A stretch of 14,903 nt of DNA from an uncultured Eubacterium sp. (GTDB taxonomy: Bacteria; Bacillota; Clostridia; Lachnospirales; Lachnospiraceae): assembly GCA_910579075.1 (NCBI GenBank), contig CAJTSV010000062.1:1-14903 (forward strand), read 5' to 3'. The number at the start of each line of letters is the position of its first letter. The first letter of the stretch is position 1. This document shows, one piece after another, positions 13,412-14,903 of the stretch. Both the position numbers and the translations under genes were made by a program. The notes under the pieces were generated by a model that saw only the letters and a list, made by a program, of their open reading frames with translations, did no database searches and was not told the origin of the DNA.

Positions 13412-14903
13412 CTATCCTTCCAGGCTGCGCAGCTTTTCCACAACACTTTGATTCTGCGTCCTTTGGTAAATCCATACCGGCACTGTCATGCACAGAATAA
13501 AAACAGCTGCCAGCAGGACAAGGCTGCTAATCCATGGAATGGAATACGCCACCTGATAGCGGTTCATGCCGCAAAACACTGCATAGCTGGCCGGAAGCCC
13601 GGCGGCGAGCGAAAGCCCGGCAGAGATTGCTGCATAGCCCGCGCCTTCCAGCCGCAGCATGGCACCGGCCTGCTTATGCGTCATCCCGATGCTTTCTAAC
13701 GCTGCGAATTCCCTGGAACGGACCTGCAGCCCATGCGCCATCATATTCAGGTAATTCAGCACCGCCATCAGGGCGAAAATGCCGGTCAAAACCGCACCGA
13801 GTATTTTTACCCGCATTTCTGTATGCTTCATTTCCGCATAGCGTTCCAGCTTCGAATCCGATGAAATCCGGCTTTCCTTTTCAACTAACGCCATTACGCG
13901 CTGTTCTGCCTTCCTGGAAAAAGCCGATTCGTATTCTATTTCAATCAGCTCTGTCAGTGGCTCCTTCAAAAGCCTGCGTGCAAATGCTTCGCTGACCACC
14001 AGGTCTGGCAGGATGCCGCCGGAAAAAAATGCCGGATTTGCGCTGCCATCCGCTGCCGCCGCTATCTGAACCGTATATTCTTCCTGCGGATGCTTCCCGT
14101 CTGGAAGGGAAAAACGTACCGTCCTGCCGGTCATTCCGTTATCTCCCTGTGTAAAATATTTCACGGCAATGGCAGTCTCTCCGTTTTCAAACGCATCCCA
14201 GTCCAGCTGCGTTTCGATGCTTTGCCCGAGCAGTTCAAAGCCTTTTTTCCCGACACTGATTATACGCGGCGCAAAGTAATTGCTGTCCATATCTTTTTGG
14301 TATAATTCCATATCGCGTTCATAATTTCCCGGACTGTATCTGGAACCGTATAATTCCTTTAAATATTCCCCATAAACATCTTCCTGATACGGAATGATAA
14401 CTTTTGCAGAAGCCACCTTCCGGACGGATGCTATCCCTTCCATTGCTTCTATCTGTGATATCAGTTCATCCGTCAAAAGCTGTTCCCCGTTTTCCAGAAC
14501 CGTTTCATTTTTCAGCCGCAAATCATACGAATACATCTGGTTCAGGATGCGCCCTGCATCATTCTGGCGTATCAGGACATTTGTTACCAGAAACATCGAA
14601 ATTGCTATGACAAACGAACAAAAAATAACAGCTGCCTGTTTTTTATCCCGAAACAGGTTCTGCCATGCCATGGAAGGAATGATGGAACGCGTGACACAAT
14701 CCACGCCATGCTGCCGTTTTTTTCCTGCTGCTTTCGCAGACTCTGCCATGCCTGCCGCATGCCGCAGCGCCTGTGCGGGCGGACAGTCTGCCGCCAGCTG
14801 TGCGGGCTTTTTGCAGCTGATTCCGTTTACAGCCGCAGCAAAGCACCCGGCCAGCACAAATCCCCAGCCTTTTGCAGAAACCGTATCGCTGGCTGCAAAT
14901 CCC
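13412..14903 (-). CDS. ABC transporter permease of the FtsX/MacB type, 3' part only
   Basis: The reading frame is open through the right edge without a start, so only the C-terminal ~497 residues are seen. They contain a hydrophobic helix at the edge, a cytoplasmic linker rich in Ala and Lys, the signature-like AWQNLFRDKKQ, a second helix (AAVIFCSFVIAISMFLVTNV), an extracytoplasmic domain of about 250 residues, and three closing helices (VKILGAVLTGIFALMAVLNY, AGYAAISAGLSLAAGLPASY, SLVLLAAVFILCMTVPVWIY). Between the first and second of these lies REFAALESIGMTHKQAGAML, typical of the FtsX domain. Two helix-flanked modules suggest a large bipartite permease as used for peptide or bacitracin-type export and resistance. 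A GTG at 14857 is not the true start. The partner ATP-binding gene should lie beyond the edge. Confidence 0.9.
   Translation of the reverse strand, partial: GFAASDTVSAKGWGFVLAGCFAAAVNGISCKKPAQLAADCPPAQALRHAAGMAESAKAAGKKRQHGVDCVTRSIIPSMAWQNLFRDKKQAAVIFCSFVIAISMFLVTNVLIRQNDAGRILNQMYSYDLRLKNETVLENGEQLLTDELISQIEAMEGIASVRKVASAKVIIPYQEDVYGEYLKELYGSRYSPGNYERDMELYQKDMDSNYFAPRIISVGKKGFELLGQSIETQLDWDAFENGETAIAVKYFTQGDNGMTGRTVRFSLPDGKHPQEEYTVQIAAAADGSANPAFFSGGILPDLVVSEAFARRLLKEPLTELIEIEYESAFSRKAEQRVMALVEKESRISSDSKLERYAEMKHTEMRVKILGAVLTGIFALMAVLNYLNMMAHGLQVRSREFAALESIGMTHKQAGAMLRLEGAGYAAISAGLSLAAGLPASYAVFCGMNRYQVAYSIPWISSLVLLAAVFILCMTVPVWIYQRTQNQSVVEKLRSLEG

Noticed and set aside
1..14903. tRNA, rRNA, CRISPR array, insertion sequence or prophage genes
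   Set aside because: None was seen: no cloverleaf-like sequences, no regular direct repeats with spacers, no transposase or integrase frames and no terminal inverted repeats with target duplications.

Overview
The window looks like chromosome of a motile, low-to-mid GC Gram-positive of the Clostridia, most likely Lachnospiraceae. The reasons are strong AGGAGG-type ribosome binding sites, the dnaE-pfkA gene pair, a PfkA with the TIDLDIAC form of the active-site loop, a RelQ-like small alarmone synthetase and a very large flagellin with Clostridia-like ends. The species assignment is inference from family resemblance; no database was searched.

Layout. (1) 1-633, minus strand: the first 14 codons of a gene that runs off the left edge, an XRE-type small regulator directly upstream of it, and a separate 62-residue DUF5808-type membrane peptide with its own promoter. 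(2) 634-1465: an 830-bp gene-free stretch with degenerate T-rich repeats, a sigma-28-type -10 box and a roughly 470-nt candidate flagellin leader containing two mutually exclusive AT-rich hairpins, each followed by a T-run. (3) 1466-3961, plus strand: an 831-residue flagellin, the only plus-strand gene. (4) 4138-4751, minus: a RelB/DinJ-RelE/ParE type toxin-antitoxin pair with its own promoter, convergent with the flagellin across a shared hairpin terminator. (5) 4952-5635, minus: a small alarmone synthetase with a promoter and terminator of its own. (6) 5841-11601, minus: a housekeeping cluster transcribed dnaE, pfkA, TrmH/SpoU methyltransferase, 86-residue conserved hypothetical, with a good promoter ahead of dnaE and a possible internal terminator after pfkA. 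(7) 11796-14903, minus: a P-loop ATPase fused to a PD-(D/E)XK nuclease-like domain, preceded by the C-terminal half of a FtsX-type ABC permease that enters from the right edge.

How it fits together. The dnaE-to-86-residue cluster is ordinary chromosome (replication, glycolysis, RNA modification). The TA pair, the ATPase-nuclease gene and the edge XRE cassette are accessory-type genes placed between conserved genes. The flagellin stands apart from any other flagellar gene in the window, so it is probably controlled through its own sigma-28 promoter and leader. No tRNA, rRNA, insertion sequence, CRISPR array or prophage structure was seen. The most promising under-described items are the ATPase-nuclease protein (11796-13367), the left-edge XRE cassette whose second gene is cut off, and the flagellin leader with its oversized filament protein.
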